Source: VRUE01 sp963702955 (GTDB taxonomy: Bacteria; Actinomycetota; Thermoleophilia; Solirubrobacterales; 70-9). From it: DNA of 64,000 bases. A program made the position numbers and the translations under genes. The stretch is from NCBI GenBank assembly GCA_963702955.1, contig OY969774.1, forward strand, positions 1,488,001-1,552,000, given 5' to 3'. Numbering within the stretch: the first letter of the stretch is position 1; the number at the start of each line of letters is the position of its first letter. The notes beneath the pieces are model-generated. The model ran no database searches, was not told the DNA's origin, and saw nothing but the letters and a program-made list of their open reading frames with translations. Below are positions 42,335 through 50,536 of this stretch, in pieces.

Positions 42335-43489
42335 CTAACTCCCCGCCGGCTGAACCAGCTGTGGAACCAGGGCGCGGTAAGCGTAGGCAGAGGTCGAGAG
42401 CAGCAGGATGCCGACCGCGAGGCTCGGCGCCGCGTAGCCGCCGGCGCCGGCGAGTCCCCCACCGGCCAGGGCGCCGAGGGCCTGCCCCGCCGCCCATGCC
42501 ATGTTGGAGAGGCCGGAGGCATATCCCTGATGGAGGCGGCTGCTGTCCGCCGCCTCCGAGAGTGCGGTGAGGGCGGGCGCGAAGCAGATCCCGGCCCCCA
42601 GCGCGCCGAGGATCAGCGCGCCGAGGATCGCCCCGAGCCCCTGCGCGGCGGCGATTCCGACCATCGCGCAGGCGCAGACCGCGGTGCCGAACACGAACGG
42701 CAGGCGGCGGCCGACCCGGTCCGAGTAGCGGCCGACGACCGGGGAGAGGACGGCCTCCAGCGCCGCGCCGGCGATGAAGCCGCCGGCGATCGCGACGTGG
42801 CCGCCGCCGAGTTCGTCGATCCGCAGCGGCACCAGCACCTCGACCGTGCCGAACATCAGCGAGGGCACGGCGACGAAGGCGGTCGCGGTGAGGATCGGCC
42901 GGGTGAGGATCGTTTCCCCTACCTCGCGCAGCGGCTGGCGCTCCGGCGGCCCGGCTTCCGGCAGGCGCGCGGCTATCGCCGCCAGCACCAGGGCGACCCC
43001 CAGCACGGCGCCGAACACCGCCTTGGTGCCGACTTCGGCCGCGATCGCGCCGAGGATCGGCCCGACCAGCGCGCCGGCAACAGCCGTGCCGAGCGCGGTT
43101 CCGATCACCGAGCCACGCCGCTCGGGCGGCGCCGTGGTGATCAGCCAGGTCAGCGCGCCGGACCAGATCAGCGCCCCGGCGACCCCCTGCGCGAAGCGGG
43201 CCGCGTCGAGCACCGCGATCTCCTGGCCGAAGCCGAAGACGAGGCTGGAGCCACCGAGCAGCAGCAGGCCGACGATCACCGTTCGCCGCGGACCCGCCCG
43301 GGTGGCGACCGCGCCGGCCGGCAGCGCAGCCAGCAGCGCGCCCGCCGCGTAGGCGGCGACGAGGATCCCGGCCTCGGCCTTGGTCAGCCCGAAGTGAGCG
43401 ACGTAATCGGGCAACAGCGGCGCGATCGCCGCGTAGAAGGCGACGTCGAAGAAGACCATCGTCGAGGCGAGAATCAGCAGGCGGCGCAT
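42335..43489 (-). CDS. MFS transporter, 12-helix type
   Basis: The 384-residue membrane protein has about 12 helices. AAIAPLLPDYVAHFGLTKAE is the first loop, ALLAALPAGAVATRAGPRRT is motif A, and the second half repeats it as LSPVVGRYSDRVGRRLPFVF. It resembles sugar/drug efflux MFS proteins. The ATG at 43489 lies just before the first helix. Ten bp separate its stop from the lactone oxidase start on the same strand, so the two are probably one operon. The promoter region (43490-43560) is AT-rich. Confidence 0.87.
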   Translation of the reverse strand: MRRLLILASTMVFFDVAFYAAIAPLLPDYVAHFGLTKAEAGILVAAYAAGALLAALPAGAVATRAGPRRTVIVGLLLLGGSSLVFGFGQEIAVLDAARFAQGVAGALIWSGALTWLITTAPPERRGSVIGTALGTAVAGALVGPILGAIAAEVGTKAVFGAVLGVALVLAAIAARLPEAGPPERQPLREVGETILTRPILTATAFVAVPSLMFGTVEVLVPLRIDELGGGHVAIAGGFIAGAALEAVLSPVVGRYSDRVGRRLPFVFGTAVCACAMVGIAAAQGLGAILGALILGALGAGICFAPALTALSEAADSSRLHQGYASGLSNMAWAAGQALGALAGGGLAGAGGYAAPSLAVGILLLSTSAYAYRALVPQLVQPAGS

Positions 43490-43580
43490 AGCTCCATCAA
43501 TCCAATCAGCACTTCAGTCTTTTACTCATGCCTTTTCGTCCATAGATTTGCGGCTAGCATCGACAGCGAGGCATAGACCC

Positions 43581-43669
43581 GGAGGGGTGGCAGAGCGGTT
43601 GAATGCGGCGGCCTTGAAAGCCGTTAGGCGTCGTAAGGCGTCTCGTGGGTTCGAATCCCACCCCCTCCG
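43581..43669 (+). tRNA. tRNA-Ser (TGA)
   Basis: An 89-nt class II tRNA. The acceptor stem is GGAGGGG with CCCCTCC, the anticodon stem is CGGC/GCCG with loop CTTGAAA (anticodon TGA), there is a long variable arm, and the T-arm is GTGGGTTCGAATCCCAC. The discriminator base is G and no CCA is encoded. Confidence 0.96.
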
Positions 43670-43979
43670 CTCCAAACGTCACAACCCGCCGCAGATCTAT
43701 GAGTATCGCCGACAAAACCATGCGCCAAGTGTAGACAGGCCCGCGAGGCAAAAGGTTTCGGCTATCGGCCGGAAGGTCGCCGGCGGCCATCCGCTCCGGC
43801 CCTTCGGTCTTCGTCGTACGGCACGCCCCTAGGTTGCTTTCTCGCACGATGCGGCATTCTTAATTGACCGGTCAACACCGGGTAGAGCGCTCTTAAGCTC
43901 GTGTTAGCCGCCCTGGACGGACAAGAACGAGGCGACAGCTTCGCCCGATCGGGGGAACGCCACCCGCGCGCACGGTGGC
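43670..43979. other. Intergenic stretch with a 12-bp palindrome
   Basis: This 310-bp gap after tRNA-Ser holds no supported gene. TTGACCGGTCAA (43864-43875) is a perfect palindrome flanked by AT-rich bases and resembles operators of TetR-family regulators. Nothing starts within about 150 bp of it on either strand except the gene at 44047, so its target is unclear. Confidence 0.45.
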
Positions 43980-44009
43980 TTGACAGCGCGCAGGCGATAG
44001 GGGGATATT
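43980..44009 (+). promoter_or_regulatory. Sigma-70-type promoter of the 44047 gene
   Basis: TTGACA (43980-43985) and GATATT (44004-44009) form a -35/-10 pair with an 18-bp spacer, the clearest housekeeping-type promoter in the window. Transcription from about 44016 would leave a short leader with GAGGAG (44036-44041) before the ATG at 44047. Confidence 0.65.
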
Positions 44010-44046
44010 GTGAGCAGAGATTTTCACCTAATCGTGAGGAGCTGAG

Positions 44047-44355
44047 ATGAAGTACTTGGTCAACGCAACGCCCGGCCCGCTGCCTCCGACGCCCGAGCAG
44101 TTCGATGCGGCCATCGCCTGGCTCGAAGGAAAGCTCGACGACGGCACGTTCGATTGCCTCTTCGGGTTCGTCGAGGGCGGCGGCTTCAGCGTCACGAACG
44201 CCGGTTCCCATCGCGAGGTCCTCGACCTGATGGCCGACTACCCGCTGTTCGGGCTGGTCACCTGGGAGGTGCGCCCGCTGCTCGACTTCAAAGACGGAAT
44301 CGACACGGTGCGGGCGAAACTCGCCGAGGCCCAGGCGGCAATGGGCGGTGGGTAG
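44047..44355 (+). CDS. Small ferredoxin-like-fold protein (muconolactone isomerase/DUF3303-like)
   Basis: The 102-residue product reads as one alpha/beta domain: MKYLVNATPGPLPPTPEQFD, LFGFVEGGGFSVTNAGSHRE and VLDLMADYPLFGLVTWEVRP. This resembles the dimeric alpha-beta barrel (muconolactone isomerase / YciI-like) pattern, in which the sentence 'Y..F..V.P.L' is usual. No catalytic residue can be assigned. It has a textbook promoter and a GAGGAG ribosome binding site 5 nt before the ATG, in contrast to the many leaderless genes nearby, so it may be strongly expressed. Confidence 0.65.
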   Translation: MKYLVNATPGPLPPTPEQFDAAIAWLEGKLDDGTFDCLFGFVEGGGFSVTNAGSHREVLDLMADYPLFGLVTWEVRPLLDFKDGIDTVRAKLAEAQAAMGGG

Positions 44356-44451
44356 CGCATAGAGGCGCGGTAGCCGGCGGCGGCCCGGAACGGCGTGGGT
44401 TCCTGCCCTTGAGTCAGCAGGAAAGAGCGTCGGCTGGACGAAACCGTCGGC

Positions 44452-45159
44452 ATGAACCGAGAGCGGTGGCGGCAGCGTGCGCAGCGGGCCAGCGATGCCT
44501 TCGGCCTGGTGCTGCTGCTGGTGCTCGTCACCTATGTGCTCGCGTCGGTCATCTCCAACCGCGGCTGGGCGGCGGTGCTGCTGACGGCGGTCACCGGCGC
44601 CACCGCGGTGGTCGGGCTGACCAGCTCGCACGCCAAGCCCACCTTCGTCCGGCGCGCGCTGCTGCTCGCCGTCCTCGCGGTGCTCTTCGCCACGGTCTCG
44701 GCCGCAAGCGGCGGGCGGCACTGGCTCAGCGCCGCCAACTTCATCGACATCGGCCTGCTGGCGGTGGCGATGGCGGCGGTGCTGCGGCGGGTCCTCACCT
44801 CGGACAAGGTCTCCTCGCGGACGATCCTCGGGGCGATCAGCGTCTACACCTCGCTCGGCATCCTCTTCACCTGGGCCTACGGCCTGATCGACCGGATCGA
44901 AGGGGGCGGCTTCTTCGGCGCCGGCATCGCCGCCAAGGGCAGCGACTTCCTCTTCTTCAGCTACACGACGCTGACCACCACCGGCTACGGCGACCTGGTC
45001 CCGGCCGGACAGTTCGGCCGCATGGTCTCCGGCCTGGAGATGATGCTCGGCCAGGTCTTCCTCGTCACCCTGGTGGCCGGCCTGGTCAGCCTCTGGAAAC
45101 CGGGTGAGGGACTGCTTCGCAGGCGCGCCGAGCGCTCCGGCGGCGAAGCTAGCGGCTAG
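44452..45159 (+). CDS. Potassium channel family protein
   Basis: The 235-residue membrane protein has several N-terminal helices and one pore module: LGILFTWAYGLIDRIEGGGF (first pore helix), SYTTLTTTGYGDLVPAGQFG with the K+ selectivity filter TTGYGD (about residues 178-183), and GLEMMLGQVFLVTLVAGLVS as the inner helix. There is no C-terminal RCK domain. It should conduct K+ as a tetramer. It overlaps the convergent cyclophilin gene by 4 bp. Confidence 0.88.
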   Translation: MNRERWRQRAQRASDAFGLVLLLVLVTYVLASVISNRGWAAVLLTAVTGATAVVGLTSSHAKPTFVRRALLLAVLAVLFATVSAASGGRHWLSAANFIDIGLLAVAMAAVLRRVLTSDKVSSRTILGAISVYTSLGILFTWAYGLIDRIEGGGFFGAGIAAKGSDFLFFSYTTLTTTGYGDLVPAGQFGRMVSGLEMMLGQVFLVTLVAGLVSLWKPGEGLLRRRAERSGGEASG

Positions 45160-45614
45160 TCCGAGAGCTCGACGCGCTCGATCTTCTGCGGCTCGACCGG
45201 CCGGTCGGAGGCGTCGGTCGGGGTCGACTCGATCGCGTCGACCGCCTCCATGCCCTCGCTCACCTGGCCGAAGACGGTGTGCTTGCCGTCCAGCCATGGC
45301 GCCGCCTCGGTGGTGACGATGAAGAACTGCGAGCCGTTGGTGTTCGGGCCGGCGTTGGCCATCGCCAGCGCGCCGCGGGCGATCTTGTGCTCGTTGATCT
45401 CGTCCTCGAAGGTGTAGCCGGGGCCGCCGCGGCCGGTCCCCTCCGGGCAGCCGCCCTGGATCATGAAGTCGGCGATCACCCGGTGGAAGACGAGATCGTC
45501 GTAGAAGCCGTCGGCGGCTAGCTTGCGGAAGTTCTCGACCGTCTTCGGAGCGTCCTCGTCGTGCAGTTCGACGACGATCGTCCCGGCGCTGGTCTGAAGG
45601 GTCGCCTGCGACAT
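45156..45614 (-). CDS. ppi: Peptidyl-prolyl cis-trans isomerase, cyclophilin type
   Basis: The 152-residue cytosolic cyclophilin shows VFHRVIADFMIQGGCPEGTG (active-site Arg and Phe, about residues 48-67), GALAMANAGPNTNGSQFFIV and WLDGKHTVFGQVSEGMEAVD. It catalyses proline isomerisation in protein folding. TAGGGT (45628-45623 on this strand) ends 8 nt before the ATG and no ribosome binding site is seen, so the transcript looks leaderless. That promoter lies inside the 3' end of the upstream secreted-protein gene. Confidence 0.94.
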   Translation of the reverse strand: MSQATLQTSAGTIVVELHDEDAPKTVENFRKLAADGFYDDLVFHRVIADFMIQGGCPEGTGRGGPGYTFEDEINEHKIARGALAMANAGPNTNGSQFFIVTTEAAPWLDGKHTVFGQVSEGMEAVDAIESTPTDASDRPVEPQKIERVELSD

Positions 45615-45625
45615 CGCGCCCCACC

Positions 45626-47896
45626 CTACCCGCTCACATGCACCGTCAGCGGCGCCGAGGCGCCGGGCGCGTAGGGCCAGCGCTCCTCGGCGAGGGCGAC
45701 GGCGCGCAGCCGGATCGAGGCGCTGCCGACGATGTAGCGGAAGCGGTAGCCGGCGCGGAAGCGGCCGCCGTGGTCGCTGCGCACTACCAGCACCGGGCGC
45801 CAGCGGCGCGCTCCTTCCTCGTAGTACTGGATCGCGACCAACTTGCCACGCCGTGGCAGCGGCGCGCCACGCGCCCGCACCCGGCCCCAGAGGCGCACTG
45901 ATTCGCCGGTGCGCAGGGCCTGCGGCGCCGCGTGCAGCGAGACGGCGCCGCGCACCCGCAGCGCCAGCGCCGGCCGCCGCGAGCCGTCCAGAGCCCCGTC
46001 GCCGCCGAAGCTGACGGTGATCCGGCGCGACGGGCCGGACGGCAGGACGAGGCGGAAGCCACCGTGGGAGCCGGTGGCGACCGTGTCAACCTGCCGGCGC
46101 GCGAGGGCGCCGCGGGAGGGCCGCGAGACGATCCTCAGGCGCCGGCCGGCGAGCCCGGCGCCGTCGGCGTTGACCAGGCGGCCGGTCAGCGTCGCCGCGG
46201 CCTGGAACGGCACGGTGACCTGCGGGCCGCGGCGGTGGCGCCAGCGCAGCCGGGCGAAGACGCGGGTCTTGGACCGCGCGGTCGTCGAGGCCTGATCGGC
46301 GGGCGGCGCGTTCCGTGCGGCGGGCGGCGGCTCCGCCTTGCGCACCGCCATCTCTTTGCCGTCGGCTCGCAGCGTGGTCGACGCGGTGTTTCCCGCCGCG
46401 TCGACGGCGTCGGCGCGGAAGACGTAGGTGCCGGGGTCGAGGTGTTCGGGCATCGTCGCGACGAGCTGCGCAGTGCCTGGCTCCGCGCCTGGATTCAGCT
46501 TGCTCGGCAGCTCGACCCAGCGGTCGGTGCCGAGCAGGCGGATGTGGACTTCGCCCTTGGCCGGGCCGGAATGGGGGTCGGAGACCTCGGCGCTGACCTT
46601 GTCGGGGACCCCGTCTCCATCCGGGGCGTCGAAGGCGACCTTCGGCGGCAGATCGTCGAGCATCAGCTTGATGTCGCTTGCCGTCCCGGGCGACTCGTTG
46701 CCGGCCTCGTCGCGGAGGAAGACCTGGGCGTGGAAGACGCCGGCGGTCGGCAGGCGAACGTCGTCGAAGCGGCTGAGTTCGTGGCCCGGCGTGTAGCGGC
46801 CGCCGGTGTCGAAGCCCCCGGGGCCGTATATACGCAGCGAGGCGCCGCCGATCGGGCTCGCCGGTCCCTGGTCCGGATTCGACCAGTGCAGGTCGAAGTC
46901 GTTGGCGCGGCGCCAGCCTTCGTTGCCGTCGGCGGCGAGATCGCGCGGGCTGGACGGCGCGTGGTTGTCGATCAGCACCTGGTGCTCCGGCGTGCAGCCG
47001 CGGTTGCCGGCGAAGTCGACGACGCAGTGGACCAGCGAGTGCGCGCGGTCGCTGAAGTTGGTGGTGTCGAACGACTGCGTGGACGAGACGCCGAGCCCGC
47101 AGGGCTGCATGCGGGTGCCGCGCAGCTCGCCCTCGGTCCAGGCGATCGCACACCCGTATTCGGTCAGCGCCACCCGGTTGCCGTCGAGCAGCGTTTCGCC
47201 GAAGCGGATCCCCGAGCCGGTGTCGGCGCCCCAGATCGTCGCTCCCTGGCCGCCGCGCCGCCAGCCGCCGGCGACCATGTCGCCGCCGATCCCCGCCCCC
47301 GGCACGGTGTTGTCTTCGAGCGTGAAGGTCATCGCCCGCAGCGAGGACCATGAGCCGGGTTCGAGGCTGCACGAGCTGCTTTCCGGCTTGGCGCAGAGCA
47401 GCCGGTCCTCGATCGCCGGCACGCCGGGGGAGAAGCCGGCGGCGAAGTTGCTGGGGTTGACGTCGGTGCCGGTCGCGGTCGCGAAGGGTTCGAAGCCGCC
47501 GCTCCAGGTGCCGGCCCCGACCCGCTGCTGGAAGCCGTCGTGCAGGGTGTGCCACCAGGTGCCGGTGACCCGAGTGATCGCGCTGCCGGCCGGCGCCACC
47601 CAGCGCCAGCGGGCGAAGCGCGTTCCGGAGACGGTCGCGGCGCCGTCGCGGGTGAAGCTCTTCAGGTGGACGCCGTCGAACGGGTCGGCGCTGGGCGACA
47701 CGCAGTAGGCGTCCGGGCGGAACTTCGCCCCGCCGGTCGAATCGGCCCATTCGGCGTCGGCGTCAACGTGCCAGCCGCACTCCGAGACGACGTACTTGCC
47801 GGCCTTTGCCTCGGCCGCCGCCAGCAGCAGCAGCGCCAGCGCCAGGCAAACTCCCAACGCGACGCTCCGGCCGCGCCCGACTCGCATCCCCGACAT
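45626..47896 (-). CDS. Large secreted Ig-like multidomain protein
   Basis: About 756 residues with a signal peptide (VALGVCLALALLLLAAAEAKAG). The N-terminal 300 residues (SECGWHVDADAEW onward) hold several Cys pairs and resemble secreted actinobacterial surface proteins. Ig-like/CARDB-type domains follow (HEHQVLIDNHAPSSPRDLAA region; FHAQVFLRDEAGNESPG; YVFRADAVDAAGNTASTT). A C-terminal module of RLRIVSRPSRGALARR and VVRSDHGGRFRAGYRF type recurs in this group. It is probably cell-surface or matrix material. Several ATGs are close together; I chose 47896, placed after AAGGGGGAG, though 47920 and 47887 are also possible. Confidence 0.7.
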   Translation of the reverse strand: MSGMRVGRGRSVALGVCLALALLLLAAAEAKAGKYVVSECGWHVDADAEWADSTGGAKFRPDAYCVSPSADPFDGVHLKSFTRDGAATVSGTRFARWRWVAPAGSAITRVTGTWWHTLHDGFQQRVGAGTWSGGFEPFATATGTDVNPSNFAAGFSPGVPAIEDRLLCAKPESSSCSLEPGSWSSLRAMTFTLEDNTVPGAGIGGDMVAGGWRRGGQGATIWGADTGSGIRFGETLLDGNRVALTEYGCAIAWTEGELRGTRMQPCGLGVSSTQSFDTTNFSDRAHSLVHCVVDFAGNRGCTPEHQVLIDNHAPSSPRDLAADGNEGWRRANDFDLHWSNPDQGPASPIGGASLRIYGPGGFDTGGRYTPGHELSRFDDVRLPTAGVFHAQVFLRDEAGNESPGTASDIKLMLDDLPPKVAFDAPDGDGVPDKVSAEVSDPHSGPAKGEVHIRLLGTDRWVELPSKLNPGAEPGTAQLVATMPEHLDPGTYVFRADAVDAAGNTASTTLRADGKEMAVRKAEPPPAARNAPPADQASTTARSKTRVFARLRWRHRRGPQVTVPFQAAATLTGRLVNADGAGLAGRRLRIVSRPSRGALARRQVDTVATGSHGGFRLVLPSGPSRRITVSFGGDGALDGSRRPALALRVRGAVSLHAAPQALRTGESVRLWGRVRARGAPLPRRGKLVAIQYYEEGARRWRPVLVVRSDHGGRFRAGYRFRYIVGSASIRLRAVALAEERWPYAPGASAPLTVHVSG

Positions 47897-48017
47897 CTCT
47901 CCCCCTTCGTTCGACGGCATCTGGAGAGACCAAGGGCACAGCGACGCAAACTCTCCCCCCTGTCGGTCGAATGTCCACGGGTGCGGCGCCTACCGGCCGC
48001 AGGGGACGTTTGCCAGA

Positions 48018-49184
48018 ATGACCCCGATGCCACTTCCGACGCAGGATCAGATAACCGAGAAGCTGCGCGCCGTGATCGACCCGGAGCTGCGCCGCTCGAT
48101 CGTCGAGCTGGGGATGGTCCGCTCGATCGACGTCAAGGACGACGGCCGGGTCGAGGTGGTGGTCTCGCTGACGACCGCCGGCTGCCCGATCCGCGCCCAC
48201 TTCGAACAGGCGGTCGCCCAGCAGGTCTCCGAGCTGGACGGCGTCACCGCGGTCGCGGTCGGCTTCGACGTCCTCTCCGACGAGGAGAAGGGCAGCCTGC
48301 AGCAGACGCTCGGCCGCGGCAAGCTGCCCGAGGGGGCGCTGGCCCAGGTCAAGAACGTGATCTGCATCGCCTCCGGCAAGGGCGGCGTCGGCAAGTCGAC
48401 GATGACCGCCAACCTGGCCGCGGCGCTGACCGCCGAAGGCCACCCGGCCGGGGCCCTCGACTGCGACGTCTACGGCTACTCGATCCCGCGCATGCTCGGC
48501 GTCAACCGCAAACCGGAGGTCAACGCCGAGCGCAAGATCCTGCCGCTCGACGGCGCCGACGGCGTCAAGGTCATGTCGATCGGCTTCTTCGTCGAGGAGA
48601 ACTCGGCCGTCGTCTGGCGCGGCCCGATGCTGCACAAGGCGATCCAGCAGTTCCTCGAGGACGTCGCCTGGGACGAGCTCGAGTACCTGCTGCTCGACCT
48701 GCCGCCGGGGACGGGCGACGTCTCGATGACCCTCTCGCAGCTGCTGCCACAGGCCAAGTTCGTGCTGGTGACGACGCCGCAGCCGGCGGCGCAGACCGTC
48801 GCCAAGCGAGCCGCCGACATGGCGCTCAAGTTCGACCTCGAGCTGCTCGGCGTGATCGAGAACATGTCCGGCTTCACGACCCCCGACGGTGAGCGCTTCA
48901 CGATCTTCGGCGAGGGCGGCGGCCAGTTGCTGGCCGACGAGCTCGACATCCCGCTGCTCGGCAAGGTGCCGCTGTCGGAGCCGCTGCGCGAGCACGCCGA
49001 CAACGGCACCCCCCTGGCCACGGCGGAACCCGACGCTCCCGCCTCACAGGCGATCCGCCAGGCGGCCCGCGGCATTCTCGCGGCGACCCCGCAGGAGCTG
49101 CCGGTGCTGCAGAGCGTCCCCCCGAGCGCCGAACCGGTCGCGGTCGGCGGCACCCCGCTGCCGGTCATCCAGGGCGGCGCCTGA
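48018..49184 (+). CDS. mrp: Mrp/ApbC-type Fe-S cluster carrier ATPase
   Basis: The 388-residue protein has an N-terminal MIP18/DUF59 domain (KLRAVIDPELRRSIVELGMV; VVVSLTTAGCPIRAHFEQAV). A ParA/MinD-like ATPase follows: the deviant Walker A is CIASGKGGVGKSTMTANLAA (about residues 116-135), with LLDLPPGTGDVSMTLSQLL and VIENMSGFTTPDG. It assembles or carries Fe-S clusters. The CxxC pair expected of many Mrp proteins is not seen after GFTTPDG, so cluster binding would differ. ATG 48018 is taken; ATG 48027 is in frame. It is divergent from the large secreted protein. Confidence 0.9.
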   Translation: MTPMPLPTQDQITEKLRAVIDPELRRSIVELGMVRSIDVKDDGRVEVVVSLTTAGCPIRAHFEQAVAQQVSELDGVTAVAVGFDVLSDEEKGSLQQTLGRGKLPEGALAQVKNVICIASGKGGVGKSTMTANLAAALTAEGHPAGALDCDVYGYSIPRMLGVNRKPEVNAERKILPLDGADGVKVMSIGFFVEENSAVVWRGPMLHKAIQQFLEDVAWDELEYLLLDLPPGTGDVSMTLSQLLPQAKFVLVTTPQPAAQTVAKRAADMALKFDLELLGVIENMSGFTTPDGERFTIFGEGGGQLLADELDIPLLGKVPLSEPLREHADNGTPLATAEPDAPASQAIRQAARGILAATPQELPVLQSVPPSAEPVAVGGTPLPVIQGGA

Positions 49185-49205
49185 CACACCTGGCGGGGCG
49201 GGCGC

Positions 49206-49727
49206 TTAGTCCCGTTTCTGCCTCTCGACCTCGGTGAGGGCGGCGATGTCGTCCAGATCGGCTGGGCGCCCGGCCGCGCGCTTCATCCGGATCAGGTCGT
49301 CGAGCGAGACGATCGCGACCTCGTTGCCGTCGAGGTCGACGACCAGGGCCCGCGCGCGCATCTCAGCAAACGTGCGCGCGCCCTTCGGTTCCTTGAGGAT
49401 GTGGATCTGGCCGTGACGCGTGAGCAGCGGGGGGACGATCGCGGCGATGGCAAGTCGCTCGGGATCGCTAACCGGGATCTCCGCCTTCTCCGCTCCTGCG
49501 TCCCGGGGACGAGCTTCGAGCTCGGCGAGCGCTGCACCCAGTCGGCGTAGGTTCTCGGGACTGGGATCCGGAGTCAGGTCGAGGTCCATCGTCGTGCGCC
49601 GGTGGCCGTGGACCTGGGTGGCCACACCCCCGATCACGACGTAGTCGACACCGTGGCGAGCGAGGACCGCGATCAGCTCACCGAGGTCAAGAGGACGATC
49701 GGCTCGGTCTTGCCCGACTTCGCTCAT
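49206..49727 (-). CDS. Nucleotidyltransferase-fold protein, second HTH-linked module
   Basis: The 173-residue product has the nucleotidyltransferase core: ARHGVDYVVIGGVATQVHGH with the GG motif (about residues 25-44), RRTTMDLDLTPDPSPENLRR with the metal-binding DLD, and VVDLDGNEVAIVSLDDLIRM as the third strand and helix. The C-terminal KRAAGRPADLDDIAALTEVE is typical of AbiEii-like and related proteins in which a Lys-Arg helix follows DLI. It overlaps the HTH gene by 4 bp (ATGA). It differs in sequence from the protein at 7949 but has the same gene order, spacing and operator logic. Confidence 0.75.
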   Translation of the reverse strand: MSEVGQDRADRPLDLGELIAVLARHGVDYVVIGGVATQVHGHRRTTMDLDLTPDPSPENLRRLGAALAELEARPRDAGAEKAEIPVSDPERLAIAAIVPPLLTRHGQIHILKEPKGARTFAEMRARALVVDLDGNEVAIVSLDDLIRMKRAAGRPADLDDIAALTEVERQKRD

Positions 49728-50101
49728 CGCATTTCGCTGCGCGTGGCCGGGTGCCCATCGCCCCGAGCCCGCTCACCGGCAGTCGCCAGTCGCGAGGAAA
49801 CGAGATTCCAGCTGATTGCCTCGCGGAGCCGCTCGCGCGCCGTCATCCCCGCGCCAACCGCAAGCTCGGGCCCCGACACCGGGCCCTCCAATGGCTCGAT
49901 GCCGAGAACAGGCTGTCGGCCAAGCACCAGCATGAGTTGGGCGAAACGCTCCAGCGTAGGTGCCTCGACCCCGCGCTCGATCCGACTGATCGCGTCCTGA
50001 CTGGTCCCCGCCCGCAGCGCAAGGCGGCGCTGACTCAGCCCCTGTTGCTCGCGCGCTTCGCGGAGCGCGACACCGATCTCGGAGCTAGCTTGACACCGCA
50101 T
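49724..50101 (-). CDS. XRE-family HTH regulator / antitoxin candidate, second module
   Basis: The 125-residue product has a classic Cro/CI helix-turn-helix (EQQGLSQRRLALRAGTSQDA, about residues 19-38; ISRIERGVEAPTLERFAQLM). A C-terminal part (LREAISWNLVSSRLATAGER) may bind the nucleotidyltransferase. The ATG at 50101 lies inside a perfect palindrome, and TAGTAT ends 9 nt before it with no ribosome binding site. An autorepressed leaderless operon is the simple reading. The ferredoxin gene ends only 34 bp upstream. Confidence 0.8.
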   Translation of the reverse strand: MRCQASSEIGVALREAREQQGLSQRRLALRAGTSQDAISRIERGVEAPTLERFAQLMLVLGRQPVLGIEPLEGPVSGPELAVGAGMTARERLREAISWNLVSSRLATAGERARGDGHPATRSEMR

Positions 50102-50111
50102 AGGGTGTCAA
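50090..50111. promoter_or_regulatory. Palindromic operator of the second HTH-nucleotidyltransferase operon
   Basis: TTGACACC (50090-50097) and GGTGTCAA (50104-50111) form a perfect 8-bp inverted repeat with a 6-bp spacer that contains the HTH start codon. It abuts the -10-like TAGTAT. The sequence is unrelated to the operator at 8814, so each module likely recognises its own site. Confidence 0.72.
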
Positions 50112-50135
50112 TACTAGTCGCGCCGTCCACGAAGG

Positions 50136-50408
50136 TCAGGCAGCGCTCTTGCTCTTGTAGTACTCGGCGTTGATCTCGGCGTATTTGGCCCACTCGGACG
50201 GGAGCTGGTCCTCGGCGAAGCAGGCGTTGACCGGGCAGGCCTCGACGCAGGCATCGCAGTCGATGCACTCGTCGGGGTCGATGTAGAGCATCTCGACCGA
50301 GTCGTAGTCGGGCTCGTCCGGGGTCGGGTGGATGCAGTCGACGGGACAGACCTCGACACACGAGTTGTCCTTCTGTCCGATGCACGGCTCGGCGATGACG
50401 TAGGTCAT
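50136..50408 (-). CDS. fdxA: Seven-iron ferredoxin
   Basis: The 90-residue electron carrier begins MTYVIAEPCIGQKDNSCVEV, as in actinobacterial FdxA. The first cluster motif is C-x7-C-x3-C-P (CIGQKDNSCVEVCPVDC), which binds a 3Fe-4S cluster. The second is CIDCDACVEACPVNAC, a 4Fe-4S motif. The C-terminal tail (SEWAKYAEINAEYY) is usual for the family. AGGAGAT lies about 10 nt before the ATG at 50408. It could feed electrons to the P450s in the window, though they are not linked. Confidence 0.94.
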   Translation of the reverse strand: MTYVIAEPCIGQKDNSCVEVCPVDCIHPTPDEPDYDSVEMLYIDPDECIDCDACVEACPVNACFAEDQLPSEWAKYAEINAEYYKSKSAA

Positions 50409-50536
50409 TCGAGGCTTATCTCCTGGGTCGTCTTTGCGGGTGCCGGGAGGATCTGGCCCCCGCCCGGCGCGAGCGCACATTTTAGGGATTCCGGCCCGCC
50501 GGGGATGACGCGGCGCCGGTTCGGGATGATGTGACG

